This document shows, in pieces, positions 25,721 to 36,398 of a DNA stretch of 64,000 nucleotides. Position 1 is the first letter of the stretch; each line of letters begins with the position of its first letter. Under the pieces are notes generated by a model. That model was not told the origin of the DNA, ran no database searches, and saw only the letters and a list, made by a program, of their open reading frames with translations. The position numbers and the translations under genes are program-made. The DNA comes from Sycobia sp. Sy_11 (Eukaryota; Arthropoda; Insecta; Hymenoptera; Epichrysomallidae). The stretch covers positions 3,230,001 through 3,294,000 of the forward strand of contig JACCIC010000015.1 in NCBI GenBank assembly GCA_018907035.1, written 5' to 3'.

Positions 25721-28322
25721 AAACGTCGATGTCCAACGTTTCGAACGGCTACCGAAAAAAAGCTGCTCTAAATTGATGATAATGTTTTATTTTAGTAATA
25801 AATTAAACCCTTTTTGTCAATATTGTTTGTCAGTAAATGATTAAAATATTATTCTTCATCGATTTTTGCGATCTCTGTGAAAGTTAAGACGCACTTGTCA
25901 GATAATCACTAATATATTTGTGATATTCCATACACTTATATTTATTTATCATCAGACATCACTGCATTGTTCGTAATTTTAGCATTCAATGATTTTGCCC
26001 CAACTCTTTTTTTTCTTTTCTTTTGCTTTACAAAAGCGTTTAAATCATACTTAATTTTATTGAAAACGGGGGCTTTCCCACTGTCGTCGAAATTTATTGG
26101 ACCCGAAACAATTCGCTGCACTTACGTCGGTCGTATTACAAAGGCGCAATCAATATTAATAAGCTCTTTGAGCTATATATATATATACGACGAATAGAGC
26201 GTCACGACGGAATTCAATTAGTGCAAATCATTAGTCACTCGTCTCTGAATAATTCCGGGTACATAATTAATTCTCCGTTGAACGAAAGGATGGCCAACCC
26301 CCCCCCCTCGTGCGTACTTTCCTTCAATTCGCGAACTGGCCCCGATTGAATGGTCGCGTTAGCCAAAAATGACCGTGTAATTCTGGAATCATTGGTTTTC
26401 GCAACGCCGCGAGCGACGTAAAAGGGAGGCTTCGCGGGGATGCCGAGGAAAAAAACGCGGGCTCAGAGACCCGATGCCGTAATAACCAGCCGATTGCCCA
26501 TCGCCATCATAATTATCTCCCCTTGCTCTCCCAAACCTTTCCATCGTCCTTAGGCCGATTCTTCCTCACCCATCGTTTCGCCGAATCGCATCGTTACCAA
26601 TATCCCGTGTATTCGGGTCAGCGCCGGATCGTATCCGTATTTGCAAGCTCACGGTTCGATTAAGGCGAGCGAACTGGCGAATCCACTGTGAGATGGGGGG
26701 GGGGAGAGGAGAGAATAAAGCTTTTCCAGAAAGCGTAAGTGCTTCGTCATGACTACGACAGTTGAGTAAACAATATCAGACGCTCTTTATCGCACTCAAC
26801 TTCGCGGCCTTTTGACGCAAATTTCCCTGATGATGCTCAGAATTTCTTATTGTGTGCTGGTTGCGTATTTTATTTGGGAGGTAATTATTCCATTACGGAT
26901 AAAGGTAATGATCTCATTTATAAAATCATAATTTTTTATCGATCAGACGAAAATATTCTATGAGTTTTAACATTTTCCTTTAAACTTTGACTAAAAACCA
27001 AATGAATGAATGAGTCCACGCTAATGTATATCCCAATTTCTCAATAATTCTCCCTGTCACGTTACGCATTTCTCGGCACTGAAATACCCCCCCTTATCCG
27101 GATATCGGTCAGGCCCCAATCCCTGTTTCACCACAGCCCAATGCATTACCTCACCCGCCCGATCTATACTGCCGAGATTCTACGGGCACTGCTTGCCGCG
27201 GCGCTTACGTTTGGCTTGTCGGCGCAGTTGGAAACGATCTTGCTGCCGGCATTCTGGTTCTTTTTCTCTCGCTCAGCAGTTTCACATTGGCAACAGGGAG
27301 GCACCTTCGTTCAGAGGATCGATTATACCCATTGTCGGTGTTTATTCATTTATTTCGTCTACTGTCCCGTATAAATCTGGCTTGGTGTTTCATGTATGCG
27401 CGTATGTAGGACACGAGTGGCTCAAGTGGCCAAATTATGAGCACGTACAACTTTTACATCATTGTCTGGTGGGTGCATGAATGGCTTCATAAACTGTTAT
27501 TGTTTCTTGTTTTACGTCGCTATGAGATCTTTCATGACGCCATGAAAATTAATCCTTTCTGAAAAACATCTGTATTATTTATAAGGGACTGACTTACTAT
27601 GTTTCATAGTCGGTTTAATATTTATTTGGCGTAAACAATTTAATTTCCACGGTATTATTTAATTACAAATATAAATATTAATCTGTTCTATTATACTCTC
27701 TCTTGTATAATAAATTTCTCTGTCTTTCTCGCTCTGTATTGACTAATACATACATCAACGTTGATTGCTATGTATATTTGATTGAAATCCGACTGTTGCT
27801 AGTATATAACTGTGATATTGAATTAAGATTAATCTGCCGTAATAAATTACAATATTTATTTTCCTACTAATACATAATTTTAGTAGAATTATAAGTATTA
27901 ACTTAATATATCTCTAATACGTATTCAGCGAACGTAGGAAGTTCTTCCTTCTAATGCCCAATAAGCTATGAGCTTGCTGATTTTCTATTCCTTTTTCGAA
28001 TTAAACTTTGAAAAATCAATAAACATCCGTCGATCCATATATATCCGTCTCCGTCTCCCTCTAAAAACACTGCATCAGCCGACGTCGTGGAAACTTTTAA
28101 TTGCCGGGAGCCTGCTCGATTAATAAAAACACGCGCGCCTCAATGGAAGCGCGTCGGCCGATGATAATAGAATCGCGGCCTCGATTCATGCGCGCTCGTC
28201 TGCAACGCGTATAACACGCCTCTGGCGCGCGGGCGGCGCGGCGGTCGGGTCCGATACCAGCGCGCCTTATCGTGGCAGAACAGAGATGTGCTATAGAACG
28301 CCCCTATGGCGATACACGCACA
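25721..28322. other. Non-coding, with a GC-balanced block at 26.27-26.72 kb
   Basis: The GC block begins with a C run and ends with a ten-base G run at about 26695-26704. Frames at 27141-27480 overlap each other and match nothing known. 28080-28320 is CpG-dense. Confidence 0.5.

Positions 28323-28362
<40 letters not shown>
28323..28362. repeat. Compound (AC)n-(AT)n microsatellite
   Basis: 14 AC units pass directly into six AT units. Confidence 0.96.
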
Positions 28363-28363
<1 letters not shown>

Positions 28364-28852
28364 CTGGAAAAAAGTAGGTGACGGAGAGAAGTGAGAGAAA
28401 CTGTTCGACTTGGTTGTCTTTTTTGGTCTCAGATCGCAATAATCGATCCGATTAACTCGTCGGTGATGCGCGCGCGCGCGCGCGATTCTGTTGCCGAGCC
28501 GCTCTCTCGGGGACCGATAATAAAAACGTGGGTGGCAGCTAGCTGGTTTAACAGCCTGGCTCTGGACATCGTCGCCGAGTGTCGCTGGTTTGGGGCGTTC
28601 CGCAGTGTACACGCAGCCGACCTATGGTACCGGACCAATCGTCCTGTCGAAATCGCGCGTATCGATGTGCTATGTATATCTCTATGTATGGTATAGCCGG
28701 CGTAATGATTGAATTTCATCGGGATGCGCTCGCACGATGAATTTTCGACTCAGCACGGGCGCCAGTTTTGAAAACCTCGTAAAATATCGAATAGGGACTG
28801 TGTAGTATCCGTTAATTTATCCCGCTCGTGCGCTCTGATAAGTTATATATGA

Positions 28853-28857
<5 letters not shown>

Positions 28858-28884
<27 letters not shown>
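28858..28884. repeat. (GT)n microsatellite
   Basis: About 13 GT units after a TATATG string. Confidence 0.95.
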
Positions 28885-28889
<5 letters not shown>

Positions 28890-29023
28890 GGATTTCGTAG
28901 GTGCGTTATACGCGGGGCTTTATTAAATTATTCGGCCGCCTCGCTTCCGGAGCGTTAGCTCGAGTCGGCCGATTTGATAACAAAGCCGATGCGCGCGCTC
29001 GTAAAGTTCGAGGCCCGTATTGA

Positions 29024-29042
29024 GGGGGGGGTGGGGTGGGGG
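29024..29042 (+). other. G-quadruplex motif
   Basis: G8-T-G4-T-G5 on the plus strand, with single-base loops. Confidence 0.6.
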
Positions 29043-29180
29043 CGGCAATTTTCGAAATTCTGTCGAGCGCGCGGCCGTACGTGCCCGGTCCCTCGTCGGG
29101 AATTCGAGCGGTACTCGAAGCGTGGCCGGAGGGGGATGAGAGGCAGTACCGGCAATAATTTTCCAAAATTCCATATTTAA

Positions 29181-31150
29181 GCAGATTTCGCGACAGCGCG
29201 TATATATTATTGTGTCCGATTAGCGTAACAAGTGATAATAGTAGCGCACTGGGCAATTTGTCAATAGTTACGGTTATTTTTCATTTTACGGGCATTTCAT
29301 ACAATTTTATACATTTACATGAGAAAAGTTATCTGGACTTCATAAGATATATTTTAATGCAGAGCAATTCATTATAATAAACAAAAGTCTTTTTTATATT
29401 GGTGGTTTTGGTAATAAAAATCTCTTTGTTTCTTGAATTTTTTAGGTGTTGGAACGTTTGCTCTATTATTATCTGTATATGCCTGGGCTATTGTTCAATT
29501 GACTTTAATTTATTGAAAATTCTATATCTAAAGTATTGTATAAAAAAGTGTAAACGAGAGAGAAGCGCGAGATTTTGCAAATTTGCAATATGAGAAAAGG
29601 CACGAAATTTTTTTTTCAAGAAGTTATATCGAGGTATATCTTTAAAATGCGAGAATGAATAAGAATACTTTTAAAACTTTACAGTGATACATTTATTGAC
29701 TAGCAATATAATGAAGAATAATGAAAATTATATATATTAATTATAAAAATGAAATATGAGACCTTGGGATCGACTTGTGGATGCAGCTTAAGGTATTATT
29801 CGGGCCCGAAATTCATTGGCTCCTCGAATGAGAAATTGCGTTTTGCATGAAAATAAGTATTTTTTCTGAAGTAGAAAAATTTAATCGAAAAGCATCAGCT
29901 ATACCGATGATGATGCTATAATCCCGCATACTATCCCTGCAAATGGATTAACATTTAATTGGCAATGTCAGTACATAGTTAAGTCTTTTACTCTGAATCA
30001 TCGTTAAATGACTCCATAGAGAAAATGATAATGGCTAAAACAGAAGAACAAGTTAACGGGCAATCGTTTCTGATACGGCTCGTGCTAGCTTTTCACAATT
30101 AAAAAGAACTGAATTAAATAAAACTTGCTCAGTATGTGTATCGGACATTTTGCACGCACAGTGCTAATTTTATTTGCTGTCTTTTAAGTGCTAGCAGAGC
30201 AGCTAGTACCTACTAATAGCGATCCTCTAGGGAGCGGTTGGACACAGCGGATGCGAAATACGTAAGTACGTGCGTGTACGAGTGTGTGTGTGTGTCAATC
30301 GTTCAGCTCTGCCCGCGTATTATTCAGGTCTGTTTGTGTATGCTTGCTGTTTATTTTTCTCTGTCCCAACCCCGCCGAGTGTCATTCCTTTTCTCATCGC
30401 CGTTCGTACGTTTGGGCGGAGATTCGACGCGATCAATTAAAGACGAGGGACGCGCCGTGCGATTCCCACTCTTGAGAATCCTTGAGGAGGTTACATAAAT
30501 CGTCGTCAGCTATTATTATGACTTAATGTTTACAATTTACGACGGAGCTCTATAGAAGCTTATTGTATTTTTTTTTTGTATTGTATTATTCTTCATTTTA
30601 TAGAGGAGTAAGTGAGTAGCAGAATTAGACGAGTAAAAATAATTTGATACGATTTAAGCAAATTATTATTCTTGTGGTGATTTAGGGATAATTAATGAAG
30701 CTAGACATCGGCAGTACGAAACGAATGATCGTCGACAGCAATAAGAGAATGACAGTTGTTTACGTTAATGTAATTATTATAAATAATTATTGAATCACAT
30801 TAAATATTATTATAGGGTTGAGAAGAGTGACGAATCCATAAGTTTAAGGGTATTGCGTGCGTTGGACCTGGCTGCACTAAATACCATCTATTTAGATAAT
30901 ACGATAAAAGCTGAATTTTGCTTGTCATCAGCTTATGTGATTCGTTTAATTGACACGCTGTCCCTGCCAGTCAATGATTACACCAGTAGAAAAATTGGTC
31001 AGTATTTTCATTGATTTTCTGCTTCTAAAGATACGTATAGGCACATTCTCGCGATAACTATCCTTAAGAAGCGCAATTATGTTATATTCTTTTTTTTTTT
31101 CGTTAAAAGCCAATACATTGAGAAAGAAAAACATCCGCTCCCTCGTCCCT
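29181..31150. other. AT-rich non-coding stretch
   Basis: No gene called. A GTAAGTAC donor string lies at 30262-30269 beside a short GT run (30282-30295). A frame at 30790-31014 follows a weak acceptor (TATTATTATAG) and reads without low complexity, but has no known family and ends in a stop without a donor. Confidence 0.45.
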
Positions 31151-31151
31151 G

Positions 31152-31214
31152 ACGTTCGAGCTGACTTTATTCGAACGTTTAAACGCAACGGACTAATGGT
31201 CGAATAAAATCAGC
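31152..31214. other. Two mutually exclusive hairpins
   Basis: ACGTTCGA (31152-31159) can pair with TCGAACGT (31171-31178). The overlapping GCTGACTTTATTCGA (31160-31174) can instead pair with TCGAATAAAATCAGC (31200-31214) with one mismatch. Both use the bases at 31171-31174, so only one can form at a time. Confidence 0.6.
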
Positions 31215-31542
31215 CGTCGAGCCAAAGAGTAGTTCTAACCAAACGTTACGATTGTGCCATCGACCGAGCACCTAATGCGTATCGGGAAAAAAGTTCGACT
31301 GAAGTTACACCGGCGTGTTTCCGGTAGCGCCAACTTGGTACTTGCAGTTTGTAACTTTGCGAAAGGATGAACCGAAGTGAATCTAACTGGCCCTTCCCAT
31401 CGGCGTAGCTCACACCCACGTAAATACTCTTTCTCGCGTTGAAAATTGCGACCTCCCCGCCCACAGTCCTCCGTAGATTTTGAGTATTTCAAGCCTCGTT
31501 GGATTCGGCATCGCCGTATCGAAATTTTTCACGCCGACTCTG

Positions 31543-31551
31543 TATAAATAG
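31543..31551 (+). promoter_or_regulatory. TATA box, TATAAATAG
   Basis: This is an exact match to a strong TATA consensus in GC-balanced sequence, where chance matches are rarer. Transcription would start near 31575, upstream of the CpG island and its donor. No clear initiator is seen. Confidence 0.35.
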
Positions 31552-31779
31552 CTCGGCATCGAAAGTAGAAGAAACTTGGAGGCAATTTTGATTTTGATCA
31601 AGTTGTCGGCGTAATTCGACTGACTTTAACTCTATTTACAAATACAGACACTGTGGGGCACAAGGCCACCGACCAATAGGACAATTCCGTTTCAGGCGAA
31701 AATCTCGCATAGAATTTCGTATCTCTGATACGAATATCATATTTACAATTTCTTGCGCGACCAAAGTCCTTGCCGCTTC

Positions 31780-32266
31780 ACCGTCCCGAGGCGGCGCTCG
31801 GTGACTCGCGGAAATTTTCGCGACAGGAGCTCGCGTCGCATTCACCGAATGACACACATCCCAAGAAGCGCCGGGCGCCGTTGCCCGATTTTTTCTCCTC
31901 GTCCTCCAGTCGCATAAGTCGCGCGCACGCTCGTCGCTGTACCACTCCCCCTCCCTCCCGCCGACCCCTCCCTCCCACCACCCCTCGACGGGGGAGCCGT
32001 GCGCCGGAGCGGCGGCGACAGCGGCGGCGTCGGCGTCGGCGTCGGTTGGGGCGCAGGCGCATGCGCATGCGTCGGTCTCGCGCGAGCGCGGCTGGCCCTC
32101 GACGAGGACGGAGCTCCGCTGGCCGCTGCTCGCGTAGCCGCAGTGCGTCCCAGGCGCTCGGAACCGAGGCTCACGCGGCCTCGGAGTCGGTCCCGACACG
32201 GCGACCGGCGCGCGCGCCAGCGAGCTTTCAAGCTCGCTCGGCAGGCTCGACGGAAGAGAAGAGCAG
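31780..32266 (+). promoter_or_regulatory. CpG island, possible promoter and untranslated first exon
   Basis: This is one of the most CpG-dense blocks in the window. It holds a double NRF1/Ewg palindrome and ends at a donor, CAG before GTACGAGT (GT at 32267). Long frames on both strands (about 220 codons each) are Arg- or Ala-rich and overlap, so I read them as composition. On this view the exon runs from about 31575 to 32266, is spliced to the acceptor at 32563, and the intron carries the TG repeat. Direction could be the reverse. Confidence 0.4.
32057..32072. promoter_or_regulatory. Overlapping NRF1/Ewg sites
   Basis: GCGCATGCGC (32057-32066) overlaps GCGCATGCGT (32063-32072). The first is the exact NRF1/Ewg palindrome, typical of CpG-island promoters across animals. 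Confidence 0.5.
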
Positions 32267-32295
32267 GTACGAGTTTGTGTATAATGCGTGTGCAC

Positions 32296-32298
<3 letters not shown>

Positions 32299-32339
<41 letters not shown>
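32299..32339. repeat. (TG)n microsatellite
   Basis: About 20 TG units, starting about 30 bases after the candidate donor. Confidence 0.97.
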
Positions 32340-32345
<6 letters not shown>

Positions 32346-32537
32346 TTGCTTGCTGTGTGTGCGTGCATGTGTGTTCATATCGCTGTCTGGCGATCAGCTA
32401 TAGACGCGGCGCGCGAGACTTCGAAACTTTAGCGAAGTTGGGGAAAAAAACGAAAGAGAAGGATTCGTTGGGTGTTCGGAAAGTTTTTGAATCGCGCGCG
32501 TGTGCCCGGTTACATCGTACGCGTCCGTAATGCTCTT

Positions 32538-32563
32538 CAACTAATTCTGTCCTTCGCTTTTAG
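32538..32563 (+). other. Strong splice acceptor candidate
   Basis: An AACTAAT branch-type string is followed by the pyrimidine-rich TTCTGTCCTTCGCTTTTAG (AG at 32562-32563). Paired with the donor at 32267 it gives a 297-base intron, an ordinary insect size. The following sequence is open for 17 codons in one frame and 31 in another; neither matches a known protein. Confidence 0.35.
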
Positions 32564-32721
32564 CCGTTTCACACGGACTTGCATCGAATGGACGTACATA
32601 TTACCATAGTTCTCTAAAGGATTGTCGGTGTTGTCAAAAGTTTGCTGGTCAGGCGTAAATATGGTCATTTTGTGTATTTGTAACGTACTCAACTATTTTT
32701 CACTTTGAACACCAACATACG

Positions 32722-32846
32722 CAAATTAGTCTTTGTACATTATACAGGGAGAACTTTTTGTTTATTGCATGCAAACAAGTTTTTATACATTGTACACAAA
32801 CAAGTTTTTGTACATTATATGCAGACAAGATTTTTCAATAGCAGAT
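32722..32846. repeat. 25-base minisatellite, about five diverged copies
   Basis: Units start at 32722, 32747, 32772, 32797 and 32822. The best two copies share CAAACAAGTTTTT and TACATT blocks. The unit length is not a multiple of three, so the open frame across it is not a repeat protein. Confidence 0.85.
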
Positions 32847-33422
32847 AATAGAAAATTTTATAAATACATGATCCAGCTATGTTTACGTCTGACCAGCTGG
32901 ACCTTTAATAATATGCTCCATGTTTTGTAAGAGTGTTGCACTTTTTGCGAAAACAGAATTCTCGTTATCATTGTTATTTCAGTAGTTTCCTTATCTCCCC
33001 TCCTTACCCTAAGTGCGTAAAAGGCGCTCTAATTACGAACGTGATATTCTAGTCGAACAGGCCTCGGTTGCCAGATTCACCATAACGACTTCTATCTTAC
33101 TTTACATATCTGGAGAATGTCAGATGGAACATTTTTCTCCTCGCCTCGAGATCGTGAAGTATTCTGTTGAAAAATTCTATTTTGGTCTAGCGCCCGATGT
33201 TTGTGTCTGCTTGTGTGCGCGCGTGCGGGTGCGATAGTACTGCTAAAATTCAGTTCGGCGAATCACGTTGCTTTTTGTACTTAAACTATCTGCGCAAAAT
33301 GTGTTATTATTAAGTTACAAATAGCTCCAGTAATAAGCATGGTAGTATAACTTATTTTTTTATCATAGAAGTAATTTGACCGTGCGTATCAAAATAGACC
33401 GAAGGAAGCTTCGAGGGTTTCG

Positions 33423-33501
33423 TCAGTTTTGGCAGTTAAAAAATCCTATCAGCCGAGGGAAACGTGTGCGTATGCGCATTATGAAAAAACAAGAAGCAAC
33501 G
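33423..33501 (+). other. Candidate first coding exon
   Basis: TCAGTT (33423-33428) matches the insect initiator. A leader of about 55 bases holds a partial NRF1-like TATGCGCATT. ATG at 33481 then opens MKKQEAT, ending in phase 0 at ACG before GTAAGTCG (GT at 33502-33503), a strong donor. Order and spacing fit a short first exon of a gene on the plus strand. Seven codons cannot identify a protein, and no partner acceptor has been fixed. Confidence 0.22.
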
Positions 33502-33589
33502 GTAAGTCGCCCGTACTTTCGCGTAAAAGAAGCATGAAACGGCCAAAATGCCGACTCGATGCCCGTGTCTAAGCTTTTTTTTTTCCGCG

Positions 33590-34260
33590 TCTGCTTATCG
33601 ACCTTCTTTTTCTCTGCTCCCCCGCCCCCCTGCCGCGCCGCGACACGCGAGAGCTCTTCCGCGAGGATTAACAGGCTGCTTAACGAATGCTACACCGTCG
33701 TCGAGCGCAAGCTTTTGAATTATCGCGTGCTCCGGATTCCGTGTAATATACGAGGAGGTGGAGGGATGAGGGGTGGGGCGTAGAGGGAAGATTATAAAAC
33801 TCGCATTTAGCCATATACGCCAGGCCACGAGAGTTAATCCTCGCACTCGCGGCGACGCTCTTTAATTAGTAATTTTACGCAATTTTTCATCACCGCCCCA
33901 CACCCCCCTCTCGTTCCTGCGCATGAATTTTTTTTTCTTCTTTTTTCTTCATTCGTAAAACACAAGCACGTCGCGCGCAGAATTTACATTTTGCGAACTT
34001 TACGCGGAGGTGATTAATTTTAATCGCCCCGGCCGGCCTGTATGCAAAATAAAAGTATTTATAATTCGCCGCTTTATAGAATAATGTTTGTAAGGGGTAT
34101 GGGGGATAGCGAAGGCCAAACGTTGCGACTCGCGCGTTTTGTTTATCTCGAATAATTTATTTATCGCGATTAATTTCGACGGCGGGAGGGCGGGGGACAC
34201 GTGGCGCGTGGATCGGTTAACGGTGCTTATACGTAAACGGGAAAGCCCAGGGGTGTATAT
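33590..34260. other. GC-rich block with a TATAAAA element
   Basis: CpG-dense with C and G runs. TATAAAA at 33793-33799 follows a G-rich string and could place a start near 33825. No credible frame is seen. Confidence 0.35.
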
Positions 34261-34297
34261 GTCGCATTGATAAATGCGCATCGACAGCAGGCGCGCG

Positions 34298-34321
34298 TAA
34301 ATAAATAAATAAATAAATAAA
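34298..34321. repeat. (TAAA)n microsatellite
   Basis: About six TAAA units. Confidence 0.93.
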
Positions 34322-34816
34322 AGCTCTTTGGATTGCCGAGGCCAGAGTTAATTTTCGGTGAGTTATCTCGTCGGTCTGCTGCTGCGTTATTTATGTTTGC
34401 GATTTCGGTGAAATTTTATGCCAAGAAATTCTGGGAAATTCATTCAGTTAACCGTGGCTTCGACTTTCACTTCGAACGGCCTCCAAGGATAAATTTTTCG
34501 TCCGATTTCAGCAAATCTGTTTATTATAGGAACCCTTTTAATGTCGAATATAGCGTATTTGCGAAATTTGTAAGAAAACAAGGTAATAAAAGAAAACAAA
34601 CTTTCTCCGGCCTGTAACAACTTTTCAATCGAACTGAAATCTCTAGCATTTAAAACTTTTCTATGTGTGAGCAACGAAGAAGCAAAGTACGCTACACTTC
34701 AATCTTTGTCGAGGTTGTTATTAGAGATCATCGAAAATCGAAACTGCGGCAATTATTGCGCGTGGCGCTCGGAGCGGAGTAGTGTATCCACGGATTCGGT
34801 CAGACCTCCATCAGGC

Positions 34817-34818
<2 letters not shown>

Positions 34819-34859
<41 letters not shown>
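34819..34859. repeat. (AT)n microsatellite
   Basis: About 20 AT units; the frames across it are artefacts. Confidence 0.97.
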
Positions 34860-34863
<4 letters not shown>

Positions 34864-35281
34864 CAATCGAGTGCGAAACTTTATCTCTCAGTTGGCTGGA
34901 GAGAAACTTTCTCCCAGCAAATTTTCCCCGTCTTTTTTTGCGTTTCGCTCACTCGAATCCATGACTACATACCGCGTCCACTTCGTTCCACTTCCCTAGG
35001 GTAGTAATGCAGTAACGAAACACCCCGCTCAGGTGCGTCGACGCACCGAGAGCCTCTACTAGGGAGAGGAGGGAGGTTGGAGAGGCCGAGTGAAATTTCA
35101 CCTCGAATTTCTCCTCTTTAACGACAACTCACGCCCCCTCACCCAGTGATAATCAGGGAAAGATCGCCGAAGGACGCTGATTTATTGGGGCGAAAGTTAA
35201 TTGCTTTTCGATTAGCCGACTCGGCCAGAAATTGAATCTGCCGGAGGAAATTGTTCGCAGGTAGAAGCAAAGGACCGGTAA

Positions 35282-35460
35282 AGAGAGAGAGAGAGAGAGA
35301 GCGAGGGGGGAAGAGAGAGTGCGCGGCGGAGGCGCGAGAGAGCTTTAAGCTCACCGCACATCCGTGGCTGGCTTAAAGCATCGGACTTCTCGGACACGAG
35401 AAGAGGCCGACTAGTATTTCTCGCTCTATCTATCTCCCCCCCCTCTCTCTCTCTCTCTCT
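35282..35460. repeat. Facing GA and CT tracts with nested inverted repeats
   Basis: A GA tract (35282-35300) and a CT tract (35443-35460) can pair. Between them GCTTTAAGC (35342-35350) pairs perfectly with GCTTAAAGC (35371-35379), and CTTCTCG with CGAGAAG (35386-35403) around a four-base loop. Together they make a possible three-way structure. GA tracts are also GAGA-factor-type sites. Confidence 0.65.
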
Positions 35461-36351
35461 CATTCTCTGTGCGTGTTTGTGTGCAGCGCTCAGCTTCCGC
35501 GGTAGAACGGGGTGAGCTCGTAGGACGCACCGCGCGACAGCTCGGATTCGCAGTCCTTGGTGATGAGGATTCGGCCACCGTCGTAAAGTCGCCCGGGTCG
35601 TTTGTTTCCGCGAGCCGTTAATTACGGTCGGATATAGGTAGATGGAAGTTTAATCGCTTCTTCGCGGCTGGCTCGCGTTTTCATTATTTATCCAGTATAT
35701 CATTCACGGAATGATCATTATAGGGAGATTGCGTTTTAATCATCTTCACACCTTCACACTCTCGCACCGATCTTTTTTGGATGGACTTTGTCCTGCTCGC
35801 TCATTGCAAGTGTCATGGGTGAAACTGTACAGGATGCATTGCCCGAAGCTTTAAAAATTCAGCGGACGTACTTCCGTAGGCAGACACACACCCTGACTCT
35901 CAAACATCGATATCGAAATATCGTTTCTTTGCTTCTGTAAATATCGAATAGATCTCTATCACGAACTCAATTTTTTCGAAAGCGTTCCATATCAAACAAA
36001 AAATAATCGACGAGAGTCGTGTAACTTGTGCAGCTCAGCGCTAGAATTTGGTGCGAGCGTACGAGCCTCGAAATTTCTCTCCGCGCATCGGAAGTTTAGA
36101 ACGTGGCGTGTACGATTTCTCGCGGATTCTGTATATTCACTGTACAAGAAAAACAACTCGCGCCTTAGTCGTTAGTATATTCTACTTTAAAATTCTATTC
36201 TAAGCAAAATTTAAAAACTCCTCTTAAAATAAGTTTATATATAGTGTTTAATTAATGTCATGTTTTATATTAATTTTGCGACAGAGTAACTGTAACTTAT
36301 GCAGTCCCGCGAAACTTTTTTAGTGCGAGGATTGTGCATCCTCCTGAAAGT
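35461..36351. other. Non-coding, GC-rich then mixed
   Basis: No credible frame. CpG-dense to about 35660, then mixed composition. Confidence 0.5.
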
Positions 36352-36390
<39 letters not shown>

Positions 36391-36398
36391 TATATATA
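36352..36398. repeat. Compound (TA)n-(TG)n-(TA)n microsatellite
   Basis: A TG run of about 12 units is flanked on both sides by TA runs. Confidence 0.95.

Larger units (their letters stand above)
28363..29180. other. CpG-dense block
   Basis: Contains a GC dinucleotide run near 28470 and many overlapping frames on both strands, none recognisable. It may be a CpG-rich regulatory region; no core promoter motif was found. Confidence 0.45.

Noticed and set aside
31636..32432. Open frames of about 220 codons on both strands in the CpG island
   Set aside because: They overlap in several phases, are dominated by Arg, Ala, Pro and Ser, and contain the translated TG repeat. Stop codons are rare at this composition.
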